A stretch of 6,127 bases of DNA, from positions 1 to 6,127 of the forward strand of contig JAFGHZ010000089.1 in NCBI GenBank assembly GCA_016929875.1, written 5' to 3'. The stretch is from Dehalococcoidales bacterium (GTDB taxonomy: Bacteria; Chloroflexota; Dehalococcoidia; Dehalococcoidales; Fen-1064). This document shows, in pieces, positions 1 through 6,127 of the stretch; within the stretch, counting starts at the first letter, position 1; each line of letters starts with the position of its first letter. The notes under the pieces are model-generated. The model was given only the letters and a program-made list of their open reading frames with translations, was not told the origin of the DNA and searched no databases. Both the position numbers and the translations under genes were made by a program.

Positions 1-944
1 GCCGGTCCGCCGGCATTGGTAACGATAGCCAGATTCTGCCCCTTAGGCAAAACAGCAGTATCCAGAATGGAGGCACAATTGAACAGATCGCTGATTTCCT
101 GGACACGGACAACGCCCGCCCTATCGAATACGGCATCGTAATAGGCGTCATCGCCAACCATGGCACCGGTATGGGATTTTGCTGCCTGGATGCTTTCCTT
201 GAATTTCCCCGGTTTAATAACGATAATCGGTTTGGTACGGGCAAAACCTCTCGCAGCACTCAAAAACTTCCTGGCATTCTCAAGATTATTACCAAGAGAC
301 TCCAGATAAATGATAATGCTTTTGGTCTGCGGGTCCTCGCCGAAGAAGTCGATTAAATCACCGAAATCGACATCCAGCATCGAACCCAACGAAACGAAGG
401 CACTAAAACCGATATCCCTGCTCACCGCCCAATCAAGGACGGAAGTACCGAGAGCCCCGCTTTGCGAAAGGAAGGCAATTTTACCCGGCTTGGTAATCTT
501 ACGGGCAAATGTAGCGTTCATGTCCATACTGGGACGAATCGTACCGAGGCAATTAGGCCCTATAATACGAATGCCGTACTTCCGGGCAAACTCGATAATT
601 TTGAGCTCCCGCTCCTTACCTTTTTCACCCGCCTCTTTGAATCCCGAGGAAATGATGATGATGGCTTTGATACCCAACTTACCGCATTCTTCCACCATAT
701 CGGGAACGGATTCCGCCGACGTTGCGATGACAGCAAGCTCCGGGACTTCCGGAAGCGCCGAAAGGTCCGGATAACATTTGACACCCATAATTTGGTCCCG
801 TTTGGGGTTGACAAGATATACCTGGCGCTTATCCTTTCCCGCCAGCAAATTTTCCATGGTAACCTGCCCCACGGAACCACTTCTATCAGTAGCACCGACC
901 AGAACAACGCTTTTCGGTTCGAAAAAGAGCCTGATTCTATCCAT
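1..944 (-). CDS. Acetyl/acyl-CoA synthetase (ADP-forming), N-terminal part, truncated by window edge
   Basis: The frame is open from ATG at 944 to base 1 without a stop: 314 complete codons plus two bases. It matches the alpha part of NDP-forming acyl-CoA synthetases, which convert acyl-CoA, ADP and phosphate to free acid, CoA and ATP through a phosphohistidine. Residues about 7-130 form the CoA-binding Rossmann domain (EPKSVVLVGAT at 9-19, GPNCLG at 129-134). Residues about 145-295 form the succinyl-CoA-ligase-like domain (LSQSGALGTS at 159-168). The motif SHTGAMVGDDAYYDAVF at 257-273 carries the likely phosphorylated His258, and TNAGGP at 309-314 opens the next domain. A GAGG site (955-952) lies 7 bases before the ATG. 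The gene is separated from dapA by a terminator, so it is probably its own unit. Substrate, and any fused ATP-grasp or acetyltransferase domain, cannot be judged because the C-terminus lies outside the window. Confidence 0.9.
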   Translation of the reverse strand, partial: MDRIRLFFEPKSVVLVGATDRSGSVGQVTMENLLAGKDKRQVYLVNPKRDQIMGVKCYPDLSALPEVPELAVIATSAESVPDMVEECGKLGIKAIIIISSGFKEAGEKGKERELKIIEFARKYGIRIIGPNCLGTIRPSMDMNATFARKITKPGKIAFLSQSGALGTSVLDWAVSRDIGFSAFVSLGSMLDVDFGDLIDFFGEDPQTKSIIIYLESLGNNLENARKFLSAARGFARTKPIIVIKPGKFKESIQAAKSHTGAMVGDDAYYDAVFDRAGVVRVQEISDLFNCASILDTAVLPKGQNLAIVTNAGGP

Positions 945-1051
945 TTATGTGCCTCATCTCTAGTTTGTCTGAATATGTCATCACTTTATTATTATAATAA
1001 AACCCGACATCATAATAAAACCCGAGGTAACAAACGATAATACGCTATCTT
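945..1051 (-). promoter_or_regulatory. AT-rich upstream region of the acyl-CoA synthetase gene, possible promoter
   Basis: This AT-rich stretch lies between the dapA terminator and the acyl-CoA synthetase start. On the minus strand it contains an exact TATAAT at 996-991, about 46 bases before the start codon, which is a reasonable place for a -10 box. No good -35 hexamer is seen 16-18 bases further upstream. The box lies at the edge of one copy of a direct repeat (994-1007 and 1012-1025), so a regulator could bind here. The promoter is an inference from position and one hexamer only. Confidence 0.35.
994..1025. repeat. Two direct repeats of 14 bp with an 18-bp period
   Basis: The plus-strand sequence ATAATAAAACCCGA occurs exactly at 994-1007 and again at 1012-1025, separated by 4 bases. 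The two copies differ in the four bases that follow them. The pair sits between the dapA terminator and the acyl-CoA synthetase gene. It may be a tandem operator or a small local duplication; no function is shown by the sequence. Confidence 0.7.
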
Positions 1052-1122
1052 AAAAAGAGAAACAGAACCAGACAGGAATCGGGAGAAGATCCGACAGAAC
1101 CACCGTCTATCTCTGTTTCTCT
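1052..1122 (-). terminator. Rho-independent terminator after dapA
   Basis: Read on the minus strand, AGAGAAACAGA (1122-1112) pairs perfectly over 11 bp with TCTGTTTCTCT (1066-1056), and a T run follows at once (1056-1052). The 45 bases between the arms are themselves foldable: after a 3x3 internal loop there is a 4-bp AGAC/GTCT stem, and near the tip a 4-bp TCGG/CCGA stem. The hairpin begins 7 bases after the dapA stop codon, as expected for the end of the operon. The outer stem is A/T-rich and the loop is long for a classical terminator, which lowers confidence a little. Confidence 0.68.
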
Positions 1123-1129
1123 GCTATTC

Positions 1130-2023
1130 TTACTTCAAAGGTAAATCAACCTTGAATTTCTGCAGGACGCTATTGATAAAAGCAGCGGTTTTCGCATCCG
1201 GCTCATAGAGGGGAGGACGCGGAGCGCCGACATCGAACCCTATCTGGTTCAGCGCATATTTCACGGGGATCGGGTTGGCAACTACAAATAAAGCGTTTAC
1301 CAGAGGTAAAAGTCGCCGATGTATCTCCGCCGCTGTTTTAGTATCGCCCTTAACAAAGCTGTAAACCATCTTATTGATTTGCTTACCGACGAGATGGGAA
1401 GCCACACTGATGATTCCGCAGGCGCCCAATGCCATCATCGGCAAGGTATCGGAGTCGTTGCCGCTCCAGACAAGAAAACCTTCCCTGGCTTCGCCGATAA
1501 TTTTAGTGATTTGCTCCATATTACCGCTGGCTTCCTTGATGCCGATGATATTGGAAATACGGCTCAACTTAATGGTCGTCTCCGCACTGAGATTAGTTAC
1601 CGTGCGGGCGGGTACATTGTAAAGGATACACGGAAGGCTGGTACTTTCGGCAATGGTTTTGAAATGCCGATACAAGCATTCCTGCGTCGGTTTGTTGTAA
1701 TAAGGAACGACCAGCAGACAGGCATCGACACCGATTTTCTCGGCATCCCTGGTAAATTCCAGCGCCTCGGCGGTACTGTTACTACCCGTGCCGGCAATAA
1801 TAGACCCTTTATTCCCCACCGCTTTCTTTATCTCCGTAAAAAGACGTAATTCCTCTTCATGTACCAGCGTAGGAGATTCACCGGTAGTACCTGCTATGAC
1901 CAGCCCTTCACTACCCGAGGACAACAACGCCAGCGCCAATTTTTTTGCCTGCTCGTAGTCGACCTCGCCTTTCTTATCGAAGGGCGTTACCATCGCCGTA
2001 ATAATCCTGCCCAGTTCTTTCAT
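1130..2023 (-). CDS. dapA: 4-hydroxy-tetrahydrodipicolinate synthase
   Basis: This 297-residue cytoplasmic TIM-barrel enzyme condenses pyruvate with aspartate semialdehyde, the committed step of the DAP/lysine pathway. Length is normal for the family. The whole active site is visible: GTTGES at 45-50 with Thr46 and Thr47, Tyr109 in VPYYNKP, Tyr135 and Arg140 in LYNVPAR, and the Schiff-base Lys163 in GIKEASG. The glycine-rich CGIISVASH segment lies at 202-210. The ATG has an AAGAGG site at 2037-2032, 8 bases upstream, lying in the 15-base gap after asd. It is the last gene of the unit and is followed by a terminator. Related aldolases of the same superfamily (N-acetylneuraminate lyase, KDG aldolase) are possible in principle, but the intact substrate-binding arginine and the neighbouring asd and dapB settle the call. 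Confidence 0.97.
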   Translation of the reverse strand: MKELGRIITAMVTPFDKKGEVDYEQAKKLALALLSSGSEGLVIAGTTGESPTLVHEEELRLFTEIKKAVGNKGSIIAGTGSNSTAEALEFTRDAEKIGVDACLLVVPYYNKPTQECLYRHFKTIAESTSLPCILYNVPARTVTNLSAETTIKLSRISNIIGIKEASGNMEQITKIIGEAREGFLVWSGNDSDTLPMMALGACGIISVASHLVGKQINKMVYSFVKGDTKTAAEIHRRLLPLVNALFVVANPIPVKYALNQIGFDVGAPRPPLYEPDAKTAAFINSVLQKFKVDLPLK

Positions 2024-2038
2024 CTTACTAACCTCTTA

Positions 2039-3067
2039 TTAATCTCCAGGGATAAGCCAACCCCTCTTTATCATTTCCTCGGCGATCTGAACCGCATTCA
2101 GTGCTGCTCCCTTTCTAATATTATCAGCAACTATCCACATTGCCAAGCTATTCTTATGAGAAGCTTCCTGACGGATACGCCCGACGTAACATTCATCGGT
2201 ACCGGCAACCGACCACGGTTGCGGATAAAGACTGACGGTAGGGTCATCCAGCACCTTAATGCCGGGAGAATGTGAAAGTATCTGGCGGGACTCTTCGGGA
2301 GAAATGGTATGCGTAAACTCCGCATGCACTGCCGTGCTGTAACCGATGAAAACAGGCACACGAACACAGGTCGCTGAGATAGAGATTTCAGGAGCATGCA
2401 TTATTTTGCAGGTTTCCTCCGCTATCTTTCGCTCCTCTTTTGTATAGCCGGTATCCAGAAAAACATCTATCTCCGGCAGCAGATTGAAAGCAATTTGATG
2501 CGAATAGACCTTGGTGACCGCCGCCTGTCCGTCCAGTACCTGTCTCGACTGGGTAGTCAGCTCTTCGATCGCCTCCGAACCGGACCCGGAGACGGATTGA
2601 TAGGTAGCGACGATAACACGCCTGATCGGATTGACCCTATGCAAGGGGGCCAGAACTACGGACAGTTGAATCGCGGAACAATTCGGATTGGCGATAATCC
2701 CCTTATGGGTTTTGATATCTTCTGGATTCACCTCCGGAACTACGAGGGGGACCTCTTTTTCCATTCTGAAAGCGGTGCTGTTATCAATCACCACGGCTCC
2801 TGACTGGACAGCAACCGGCGAGTAATAACGGCTCACCTCGGAACCTGCCGCAAACAGGGCAATATCCAGGCCGCGAAAAGATTCCGGCGATACCTCCTGA
2901 ACGGCAATTTCCTGATGGTTTACGAAAAGCTTCCTGCCGACAGAACGGTCAGAGGCATATAAATAAACCGAGTCCACGGGGAAATTGCGCTGGCCGAGTA
3001 TTTTAATGAATTCCTGCCCGACCAGGCCTGTGGCACCTACAATCGCCACATTGTAACGCCTCGTCAT
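2039..3067 (-). CDS. asd: Aspartate-semialdehyde dehydrogenase
   Basis: This 342-residue enzyme reduces aspartyl phosphate to aspartate semialdehyde with NADPH, supplying DapA next door and the homoserine branch. The N-terminal dinucleotide-binding motif VGATGLVGQEF is at 10-20. DNSTAFRMEKEVPLVVPEVN at 95-114 is a family hallmark. The catalytic Cys130 lies in ANPNCS and Gln157 in YQSVSGSGSEA, 27 residues apart as in E. coli (Cys135/Gln162). Arg236 is in CVRVPVF. The C-terminal DNIRKGAALNAVQIAE at 315-330 is typical. One oddity: the catalytic histidine expected 7 residues after the arginine is Tyr243 (codon TAC, 2341-2339). An AGGA site at 3080-3077 sits inside the end of dapB, 9 bases before the ATG, suggesting translational coupling. 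Length and all other motifs look intact, so it is not obviously a pseudogene. Confidence 0.95.
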   Translation of the reverse strand: MTRRYNVAIVGATGLVGQEFIKILGQRNFPVDSVYLYASDRSVGRKLFVNHQEIAVQEVSPESFRGLDIALFAAGSEVSRYYSPVAVQSGAVVIDNSTAFRMEKEVPLVVPEVNPEDIKTHKGIIANPNCSAIQLSVVLAPLHRVNPIRRVIVATYQSVSGSGSEAIEELTTQSRQVLDGQAAVTKVYSHQIAFNLLPEIDVFLDTGYTKEERKIAEETCKIMHAPEISISATCVRVPVFIGYSTAVHAEFTHTISPEESRQILSHSPGIKVLDDPTVSLYPQPWSVAGTDECYVGRIRQEASHKNSLAMWIVADNIRKGAALNAVQIAEEMIKRGWLIPGD

Positions 3068-3073
3068 CGCTGT

Positions 3074-3877
3074 CTATCCTTCCAGACCGAGAATAGGTCC
3101 TAACCCGACAGTCAGCCCCTTGAGCCCGACTATAGCTTTAACCGACAGCATAACCCCCGGCATATAACAATCCCTGCCGACAGTATCATGGCGTATGCTC
3201 AAGGTCTGCCCCATAGCACCCAGAAGCACTTCCTGGTGTGCCAGCAAGCCGGGAAGCCGAACACTGTGAATCGGAATTCCCCTTACCTGCTCACCGCGGC
3301 TCTTCAGTGTTCTACCTTTCTCAACAGGCAGTTTGTTGAACGGTTTTCCCTTTGCTTGCGCCATCGCTTTGGCAGTAGAAATCGCCGTACCCGAAGGAGC
3401 ATCGGCTTTCGTATTATGATGAAGTTCGATAATTTCCGCGTAATCGAAATATCTGGCAGCAATTCCGGCAAGGTGCATCATCACCACGGCACTCAAAGCA
3501 AAATTGGAAGCGACAATCGCGCCGACACCATTAGCCTTCGCCAGTTTATCAATTTTTGCCAGGTCGGTGTTGGTCAGGCCGGTAGTGCCGCTTACTACGT
3601 AAACCTTTTTCTTAAGAGCAATTTGAATTGCCGGTAAAGCCGCTTTAGCAACCGAGAAATCAATCATCACATCGGGTTTCAAAGCGGTCAGCATACCCTC
3701 TAAAGCGGAGGAAAGAGGCACTTTACCGGAGCCATCAGGCAATACCAGATAATCCCGAGAGACATCGACGTCCACAGCACCGACGAGTTTAATTCCCGGT
3801 TCCCGGCAGATAGCACTAACCACCTCTCTCCCCATCTTACCCGTTACTCCATGGACAACGACGGTGATTAGTTTCAT
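3074..3877 (-). CDS. dapB: 4-hydroxy-tetrahydrodipicolinate reductase
   Basis: This 267-residue enzyme reduces the DapA product to tetrahydrodipicolinate using NAD(P)H. The N-terminal nucleotide-binding motif HGVTGKMGRE is at 9-18, followed by an acidic GAVDVD at 33-38 where the cofactor ribose is usually contacted. VSGTTG is at 95-100 and ASNFALS at 123-129. The signature ELHHNTKADAPSGTA at 151-165 carries the catalytic pair His153 and Lys157 (E. coli His159/Lys163), and IRHD lies at 228-231. The start is set by an in-frame TAG at 3892-3890 just upstream. The ribosome binding site is weak: GAGAAG (3890-3885) lies 7 bases away, whereas a better AGGAG (3897-3893), overlapping the pnp stop, is 15 bases away. 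The gap to pnp is 18 bases and to asd 6 bases, so it is co-transcribed with both. Confidence 0.97.
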   Translation of the reverse strand: MKLITVVVHGVTGKMGREVVSAICREPGIKLVGAVDVDVSRDYLVLPDGSGKVPLSSALEGMLTALKPDVMIDFSVAKAALPAIQIALKKKVYVVSGTTGLTNTDLAKIDKLAKANGVGAIVASNFALSAVVMMHLAGIAARYFDYAEIIELHHNTKADAPSGTAISTAKAMAQAKGKPFNKLPVEKGRTLKSRGEQVRGIPIHSVRLPGLLAHQEVLLGAMGQTLSIRHDTVGRDCYMPGVMLSVKAIVGLKGLTVGLGPILGLEG

Positions 3878-3895
3878 ATCAAGTCTTCTCTACTC

Positions 3896-6094
3896 CTAAC
3901 GGTCGTTTTTCTGAGTAGGTCGAGGGTGTGGCGGCGGTTCTTCTCCGCGGTCATGTCTCGCCGGACGATTGTGATGCGGCGATGATTGCCCGCCACCGTT
4001 ATTTCCCGAGGGAGAGGATTTTTCGAAAATTGCCTTGCGGGACAAAGCGATTTTCCCGTCTTCGTTACGGATGACCTTAGCGGTTACCTCGTCGCCGACT
4101 TTCACCTCGTCTTCGATGTTGGCAACCCGATGGTCAGCCAGTTCACTGATGTGAATCATACCCTCTTTGCCGGGTAAAATTTCAACGAAGGCACCGAATG
4201 GGAGCAATCGCGTTACTTTGCCGGTAAAAATAGTGCCGATCTCAATCTCTTTAGTCAACCCTTCGATAATTTCGATGGCACGGCGGGCAGCAGCTTCTTC
4301 GGTAGCCCCGATAATTACCGTCCCGTCATCATCGATATCGATAGTAGCTTTAGTCTCATCGGTAATAGCACGGATGGTCTTCCCGCCACTGCCGATGACA
4401 ACGCCGATTTTGTCGGCATCAATCTTAATCTTATACATACGAGGGGCGTAGCGGCTGACCTCCGGACGGCTGGCACTGATAGTCCGGCTCATAATATCCA
4501 GGATGTGCAACCGCGCTTTTTTAGCCTTATCCAGAGTGTCTCCGAAAATCTCGAACTTGAGACCTTTTAACTTCGTGTCGAGCTGGATAGCCGTAATACC
4601 TTCGCTGGTACCCGCCACCTTGAAATCCATATCGCCGTAGTTATCTTCGATTCCCTCGATGTCTGTCAGAAGACTGAAACGGTTGTTATCACCGGTGACC
4701 AGTCCGATGGAAATACCCGCGACAGGGCTCTTAATGGGGATGCCCGCATCCATCAAAGCCAGTGTGCTGGCACAGGCACTTGCCATCGAAGTACTGCCGT
4801 TCGAACCTAGCACTTCGGAAACAAGCCTGATAGTATAAGGGAACTCCTCGTTCTTGGGGATAACCGGCGTCAATGCCCGCTCCGCCAGTGCACCGTGTCC
4901 GATTTCACGGCGTCCCGGGTTGCCGATTCTCTTCACCTCGCCAGTGGAAAACGGGGGAAAATTATAGTGGTGCATAAACCGCTTGGATTCTTCGATGCCG
5001 AGACCGTCAAGCATCTGTTCCTGCCTCAGCGAACCGAGGGTGGCAATGGTCAGCACCTGTGTGCGGCCGCGATTGAACAAACCGGAGCCGTGAGTACGGG
5101 GAAGAATGCCAACCTCGCAGGTAATAGCTCTCAATTCATCCGTACCGCGCCCGCTGACACGTCTCCCCTTCTCCAGAACATTGCTTCTGATTAAATCTCT
5201 GACCTTTTTATCGAAAACAGCGAGCAGGTCTTCTTTGGGATACTGTCCGCCCAGTTTATCGGTAATCTCCGCCGCGAGAGTATCGGTAGCCGTCTCCCTC
5301 CCCATCTTGTCATCCTGGAAGATTAACGGCTCCAGTCTGCCGTCGGTAATCTGTGAGACAGCATCAATGACCTCCGGGGCAATCTCATGAACAGGGACCG
5401 GCTCCTTGGGCCTGCCGATAGCCTGTCGCATCTCTTCTTGAAGTTTGATAATAGCCTGGTTGGCTTCATGACCGAAGCGGATAGCTTCCAGGACAATGCC
5501 TTCCGGGACCTCTTTAGCACCAGCCTCCACCATAGCAATATTGTCTCTGGTGCTGACGACCGTCAGGTCGAGCTCACTATCCTCGAGCTGGGCGAGTGTC
5601 GGATTCAATACCATCTCTTCGTTGATATAACCGACACGCATCGCGCCGACCGGACCGTCGAACGGGACCTCCGATATTGTCAATACGGCAGAGCTCCCGA
5701 TAATCGCCAGTAAATCGGGGTCGTTTTGCTGGTCGGCAGAAAGTACAGTGGCGATGACCTGGATTTCCCGACGCCATGTTTTCGGCAAAAGCGGACGGAT
5801 GGGACGGTCGGTCAGCCTCCCTGCCAGCGTTGCTTCCTGGCTGGGGCGGCCTTCCCGACGAATAAAACCGCCGGGGATTTTACCGGCAGCATACAGTCTT
5901 TCTTCATAATCGACGGTAAGCGGTAGAAAATCCACGCCTTCCCTGGCTTCGGGGCTGATGCAGAGCGTTACCAAAACAACGGTTTCTCCATAGGTAACGG
6001 TCACAGAACTGGTTGCTTGAGTAGCTAATTTCCCGGTTTGAACGACTAGAGTTCTACCACCGACCTCACACTGAAATGATTGGGGTGTTAACAA
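3896..6094 (-). CDS. pnp: Polyribonucleotide nucleotidyltransferase (PNPase)
   Basis: This 732-residue phosphorolytic 3'-5' exoribonuclease takes part in mRNA turnover and RNA tailing, normally as a trimer. Domain order is complete: first RNase PH domain about 12-145 (GRLTDRPIRPLLP at 92-104), helical linker about 235-315, second RNase PH domain about 322-460, KH domain about 553-612 with GSGG at 568-571, and S1 domain about 618-688 (LPFGAFVEI at 631-639). The catalytic SNGSTS lies at 431-436, and Asp484 and Asp490 match the metal-binding pair of E. coli PNPase. Residues about 691-732 are a disordered-looking tail rich in Ser, Asn, Gly, Pro, His and Arg. The start codon is TTG, with AGGAGG 5 bases upstream and an in-frame stop at 6118-6116, so no longer form exists. 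Position directly after a probable rpsO end fits the common rpsO-pnp pair. Confidence 0.98.
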   Translation of the reverse strand: MLTPQSFQCEVGGRTLVVQTGKLATQATSSVTVTYGETVVLVTLCISPEAREGVDFLPLTVDYEERLYAAGKIPGGFIRREGRPSQEATLAGRLTDRPIRPLLPKTWRREIQVIATVLSADQQNDPDLLAIIGSSAVLTISEVPFDGPVGAMRVGYINEEMVLNPTLAQLEDSELDLTVVSTRDNIAMVEAGAKEVPEGIVLEAIRFGHEANQAIIKLQEEMRQAIGRPKEPVPVHEIAPEVIDAVSQITDGRLEPLIFQDDKMGRETATDTLAAEITDKLGGQYPKEDLLAVFDKKVRDLIRSNVLEKGRRVSGRGTDELRAITCEVGILPRTHGSGLFNRGRTQVLTIATLGSLRQEQMLDGLGIEESKRFMHHYNFPPFSTGEVKRIGNPGRREIGHGALAERALTPVIPKNEEFPYTIRLVSEVLGSNGSTSMASACASTLALMDAGIPIKSPVAGISIGLVTGDNNRFSLLTDIEGIEDNYGDMDFKVAGTSEGITAIQLDTKLKGLKFEIFGDTLDKAKKARLHILDIMSRTISASRPEVSRYAPRMYKIKIDADKIGVVIGSGGKTIRAITDETKATIDIDDDGTVIIGATEEAAARRAIEIIEGLTKEIEIGTIFTGKVTRLLPFGAFVEILPGKEGMIHISELADHRVANIEDEVKVGDEVTAKVIRNEDGKIALSRKAIFEKSSPSGNNGGGQSSPHHNRPARHDRGEEPPPHPRPTQKNDR

Positions 6095-6099
6095 AAGTT

Positions 6100-6105
6100 C
6101 CTCCT
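6100..6105 (-). promoter_or_regulatory. Shine-Dalgarno site that fixes the TTG start of pnp
   Basis: The minus strand reads AGGAGG here, a perfect Shine-Dalgarno core, 5 bases before TTG at 6094-6092. The codons between the upstream in-frame TAG (6118-6116) and this TTG include no other usual start, and the first residues of the product align well with PNPase N-termini. The TTG is therefore the most likely start. Confidence 0.85.
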
Positions 6106-6115
6106 GACAAGAGCG

Positions 6116-6127
6116 CTATTTGCGCAA
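6116..6127 (-). CDS. rpsO: Probable 3' end of ribosomal protein S15 gene (last three codons and stop)
   Basis: In the minus-strand frame starting at the window edge the codons are TTG CGC AAA TAG, giving Leu-Arg-Lys-stop. Ribosomal protein S15 commonly ends in a Leu-Gly-Leu-Arg-Arg/Lys type tail, and rpsO directly precedes pnp in very many bacteria. The stop lies 21 bases before the pnp start, leaving no room for a promoter and suggesting co-transcription. Only three residues are visible, so the identification rests mainly on context; any other upstream gene ending in this frame would look the same. Confidence 0.45.
   Translation of the reverse strand: MRK

Noticed and set aside
937..981. 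Minus-strand 14-codon frame overlapping the acyl-CoA synthetase start by 8 bases, a possible leader peptide
   Set aside because: It has no clear ribosome binding site, no telling residue composition and no attenuator-like hairpin behind it. A short frame of this size is expected by chance in an AT-rich gap.
462..1040. Plus-strand open frame of 192 codons opposite the acyl-CoA synthetase gene
   Set aside because: It is the complement of a well-supported minus-strand gene, its product resembles no family I recognise, and it runs into the AT-rich intergenic region. Other plus-strand frames (for example 1319-1849, 1859-2275, 2396-2803, 3188-3637) are rejected for the same reason.
3878..3895. Possible lysine riboswitch or promoter ahead of dapB
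   Set aside because: The pnp-dapB gap is only 18 bases, much too short for a lysine riboswitch, and no promoter hexamers are convincing in the pnp end.
5577..5777. Minus-strand alternative frame inside pnp (also 5323-5538)
   Set aside because: It overlaps the conserved RNase PH coding frame, which is continuous throughout, so there is no sign of a frameshift or nested gene.
6113..6125. GCGC-TATTT-GCGC inverted repeat at the probable rpsO end
   Set aside because: The stem is only 4 bp, there is no T run behind it, and it lies over the stop codon and 5' of the pnp ribosome binding site. It is too weak to call a terminator or processing site.
1..6127. Mobile elements, CRISPR arrays, tRNA/rRNA genes, phage or defence genes
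   Set aside because: No transposase, integrase, regularly spaced long repeats, tRNA-like cloverleaf or defence domain was seen; the window is almost wholly filled by five housekeeping genes.

Overview
This is an ordinary bacterial chromosomal window with all genes on the minus strand, so they read from right to left. Protein content is housekeeping and biosynthesis. The rpsO-pnp style junction, the diaminopimelate (DAP) pathway and the Shine-Dalgarno sites all point to a bacterium. An ADP-forming acyl-CoA synthetase beside a pnp-dapB-asd-dapA block, with moderate base composition, reminds me of Chloroflexota (Dehalococcoidia-like) anaerobes. That placement rests on memory of gene order and is only a tentative inference.

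Layout from right to left. At the extreme right edge (6116-6127) lie three sense codons and a stop, probably the tail of rpsO. After 21 bases comes pnp (6094-3896, TTG start, full-length PNPase). After 18 bases comes dapB (3877-3074), after 6 bases asd (3067-2039), and after 15 bases dapA (2023-1130). These tight spacings, with ribosome binding sites overlapping the preceding stop codons, indicate one transcription unit. It ends at a long hairpin followed by a T run (1122-1052). A 185-base intergenic gap (945-1129) holds this terminator and an AT-rich stretch with an 18-base-period direct repeat, and could carry a promoter for the next gene. The last gene (944-1) is the N-terminal part of an NDP-forming acyl-CoA synthetase and runs off the left edge.

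Function. Asd, DapA and DapB catalyse three consecutive steps from aspartyl phosphate to tetrahydrodipicolinate, feeding lysine and, where the wall is DAP-based, peptidoglycan. Aspartokinase and the later DAP steps are not in the window. PNPase is a 3'-5' exoribonuclease that appears to be co-transcribed with them. The acyl-CoA synthetase would link acyl-CoA hydrolysis to ATP formation.

I found no mobile element, CRISPR array, tRNA, rRNA or convincing new system. The most notable single observation is a tyrosine in Asd where the family's catalytic histidine is expected.
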